Positions 62,774 to 64,000 of a stretch of 64,000 nt of DNA are shown piece by piece. Numbering within the stretch: position 1 is the first letter of the stretch; the number at the start of each line of letters is the position of its first letter. The stretch is from positions 1-64,000 of the forward strand of contig CAJNDS010002655.1 in NCBI GenBank assembly GCA_905221605.1, given 5' to 3'. The notes beneath the pieces are model-generated. The model saw only the letters and a program-made list of their open reading frames with translations. It was not told the origin of the DNA and ran no database searches. The stretch is from Symbiodinium natans (taxonomy: Eukaryota > Sar > Dinophyceae > Suessiales > Symbiodiniaceae). The translations under genes and the position numbers were made by a program.

Positions 62774-62829
62774 AAAGTGACGAAGGTCTCCGCCCCAGGT
62801 CCGAAGTCACTGAACTGCACGTCTTGCAC
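62774..62829 (-). CDS. Exon VQDVQFSDFGPGAETFVT
   Basis: The acceptor is CCCCAG|GTG after a pyrimidine-rich stretch. It encodes 18 residues with the motif FSDFGPGAETF and ends in phase 2 before GTGATC. This is the highest-coordinate exon I can support. The join to the next exon is not resolved, so another exon probably lies between. Confidence 0.65.
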
Positions 62830-64000
62830 CTGGGGCAATTGCAGGTTTGACTTGAAGATTGGGTTTGGATTCGAGATTTAGAGTTTCGGTGCAGGGTCAA
62901 CCCGGAACCTCTGCAACCACAAGACCAATATAAAAGTGCGCCTGGAAGCTTGCTTTGTGTTGTGTTCAGCTGTCGGTTGCGGGGGTGTGCTGCATCTTCG
63001 TCTTTAAGGCTTCAGGGTTGGGCAAGCACACCAGTTTTCATTCAGCGTGGTCAAGAGGCCGTGCAAGGTAGCAACTGCGCAAGGACCACAGCCCCACGCT
63101 GCAATCTCATCATATCCCATTTCTACCCTGGATGCTGCAGGGCCTGTGGGGTCCTACTGAGCCAAGGTCGGATGCGGCACCTGCAGTGCTCGGCTGTAGA
63201 GCTGCCAGCTGTCACCTCCAGGGAAAGGTCATAAAGGCAATGGCTTGACTAACCCTAAACCCTAAACCCGAAACCCGAAATTCTGGAACTAAGGGCTGCT
63301 TGGGCACGGGCTTTCTGTGTTAGTCAGTCAGTCAGTCAGCCAGTTAGTTCATTGGCCTGTTCAGAAGGGACAATCCCAAACTCTGCCCCCAACCCCCAGG
63401 CTCACAGGGGGGGAGCAGAGGGGGGATAACGGGAGGAACCATGGAAATCCAATGTTTGGGGACAATAACCGACATCGTTGAAAGAAAAAAGACAACCCTC
63501 TGAATCTCTGAATAGAAAGGACATTTCGAAAACCCTTGCAAGCCACCAGTCCGGGCGCTGGAGATTCAAGGAAAGAACCGTCCGAACAAAATTAAGACGC
63601 AGCCCTGCACATTAAACAGCAAGGCCTCGAAACCCCAGCCCAGCAGCCCAGCCCTCAACAGCAAACCCCAAAAGCATCGTCGAAAAACATGGATGGGGGT
63701 CAACTGCAAGCCTGGCTGGAAGTCTCAGGCTTCGAGGGTATTGGGGCTTCATACTTTCTGGGCCGGAGGCACTTGGATTTTGTGGGTTGGGGTATTGGGA
63801 AGGTGTGGAGCTTCTAGGCTTGGGCTGCAGATTTGGGAGTGGCATGTCCGGTTGGTGCGAAAGGTCCAGGCCTCCGTAGGGAGATCTCAACGGCGCTGCC
63901 TGGCATGAGACGCCCCTGGACTGCCTCGGTTTGCGAGGCCCTTTGTGCGGGCTGCGCATATGGGAGAGCCCTCGAAGCCCTCTCCCGACAACCACAAATC
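62830..64000. other. Unique sequence, no secure exon
   Basis: A short CCCTAAA run is at 63250-63279 and a TCAG tetramer run at 63322-63342. A minus stretch at 63190-63226 (VTAGSSTAEHC) could be an exon. 63612-63995 is open on the minus strand but has no bias or family likeness. Confidence 0.45.

Larger units (their letters stand above)
7160..62829 (-). other. Span of a giant multi-exon gene (or two consecutive genes) on the minus strand
   Basis: About 60 candidate exons of 32-319 bp lie on the minus strand. Third codon positions are mostly G or C, and most exons start after AG and end before GT. The protein is a series of diverged repeats: a beta strand, a turn such as APLGF, LPPGF, PPPF or APPGI, a Cys pair, a strand such as RLRLGLTNP, YRMRLGV, LELRLAMVRQP or YHFEFGVRHP, then a Trp strand. 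No transmembrane helix or catalytic motif was recognised, so I infer a large secreted or surface protein. Exons near 14.4-16.8 kb encode EF-hand loops and may belong to a second gene. Neither the first exon nor the true 3' end was identified. Introns are 56 bp to several kb and carry telomere-type arrays. Exon-level calls below are by eye; several junctions are ambiguous. Confidence 0.7.

Overview
The window looks like nuclear DNA of a dinoflagellate. Four things suggest this. It is full of the TTTAGGG (Arabidopsis-type) repeat reported for dinoflagellate telomeres, here at about 90 internal sites in both orientations. Recognisable coding sequence occurs only as short, GC3-rich blocks on the minus strand, separated by introns, some of which appear to use GC donors. 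One intron carries an AT-rich, frame-broken piece of mitochondrial cox3. There are no operons, rRNA genes, tRNA genes I can support, or CRISPR arrays. Most longer open frames are shadows of simple repeats.

Reading the minus strand from high to low coordinates, I could place about 60 candidate exons between 62.8 kb and 7.2 kb. From 62.0 to 31.0 kb nearly all successive exons join in a compatible reading phase with AG acceptors and GT (rarely GC) donors. I chose among alternative sites, so phase agreement is supportive rather than independent evidence. The exons spell variations on one theme: a beta-rich strand, a '(V/I)x(A/L)PxGF' turn, a cysteine pair, an '(Y/V)xxRLGxxNPxxxP' strand, then a Trp strand. 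I read this as one very large repetitive extracellular or adhesin-like protein, gene name unknown. Around 16.8-14.4 kb the exons instead encode EF-hand loops, so this may be the 3' part of the same gene or a second gene.

The telomere-like arrays sit inside the introns. Many exons are bracketed by (CCCTAAA)n on the low side and (TTTAGGG)n on the high side. On the minus strand the intron then opens with GTTTAGGG, which supplies the GT donor, and the preceding intron closes with CCCTAAA. Some introns (60776-60847, 49362-49417) are almost nothing but telomere repeat. Other introns consist of, or contain, short elements with inverted ends that recur elsewhere in the window (31684-31778 and 49903-49985; 12899-13032 and 61739-61905; 36003-36142). 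These look like introner or MITE-type elements.

Region by region: 0-7 kb is microsatellite, long TTTAGGG-family arrays and no secure gene. 7-17 kb holds sparse exons including the EF-hand ones. 17-28.6 kb holds a few bracketed exons, large arrays and a 2.3-kb array-free block (26.1-28.5 kb). 28.6-62.8 kb is the dense exon chain. Its large introns hold a 21-bp minisatellite (46.4-46.9 kb), the cox3 fragment (55.8-56.3 kb) and a nested 288-codon secreted-protein ORF (57.65-58.52 kb). 62.9-64 kb has no secure feature.
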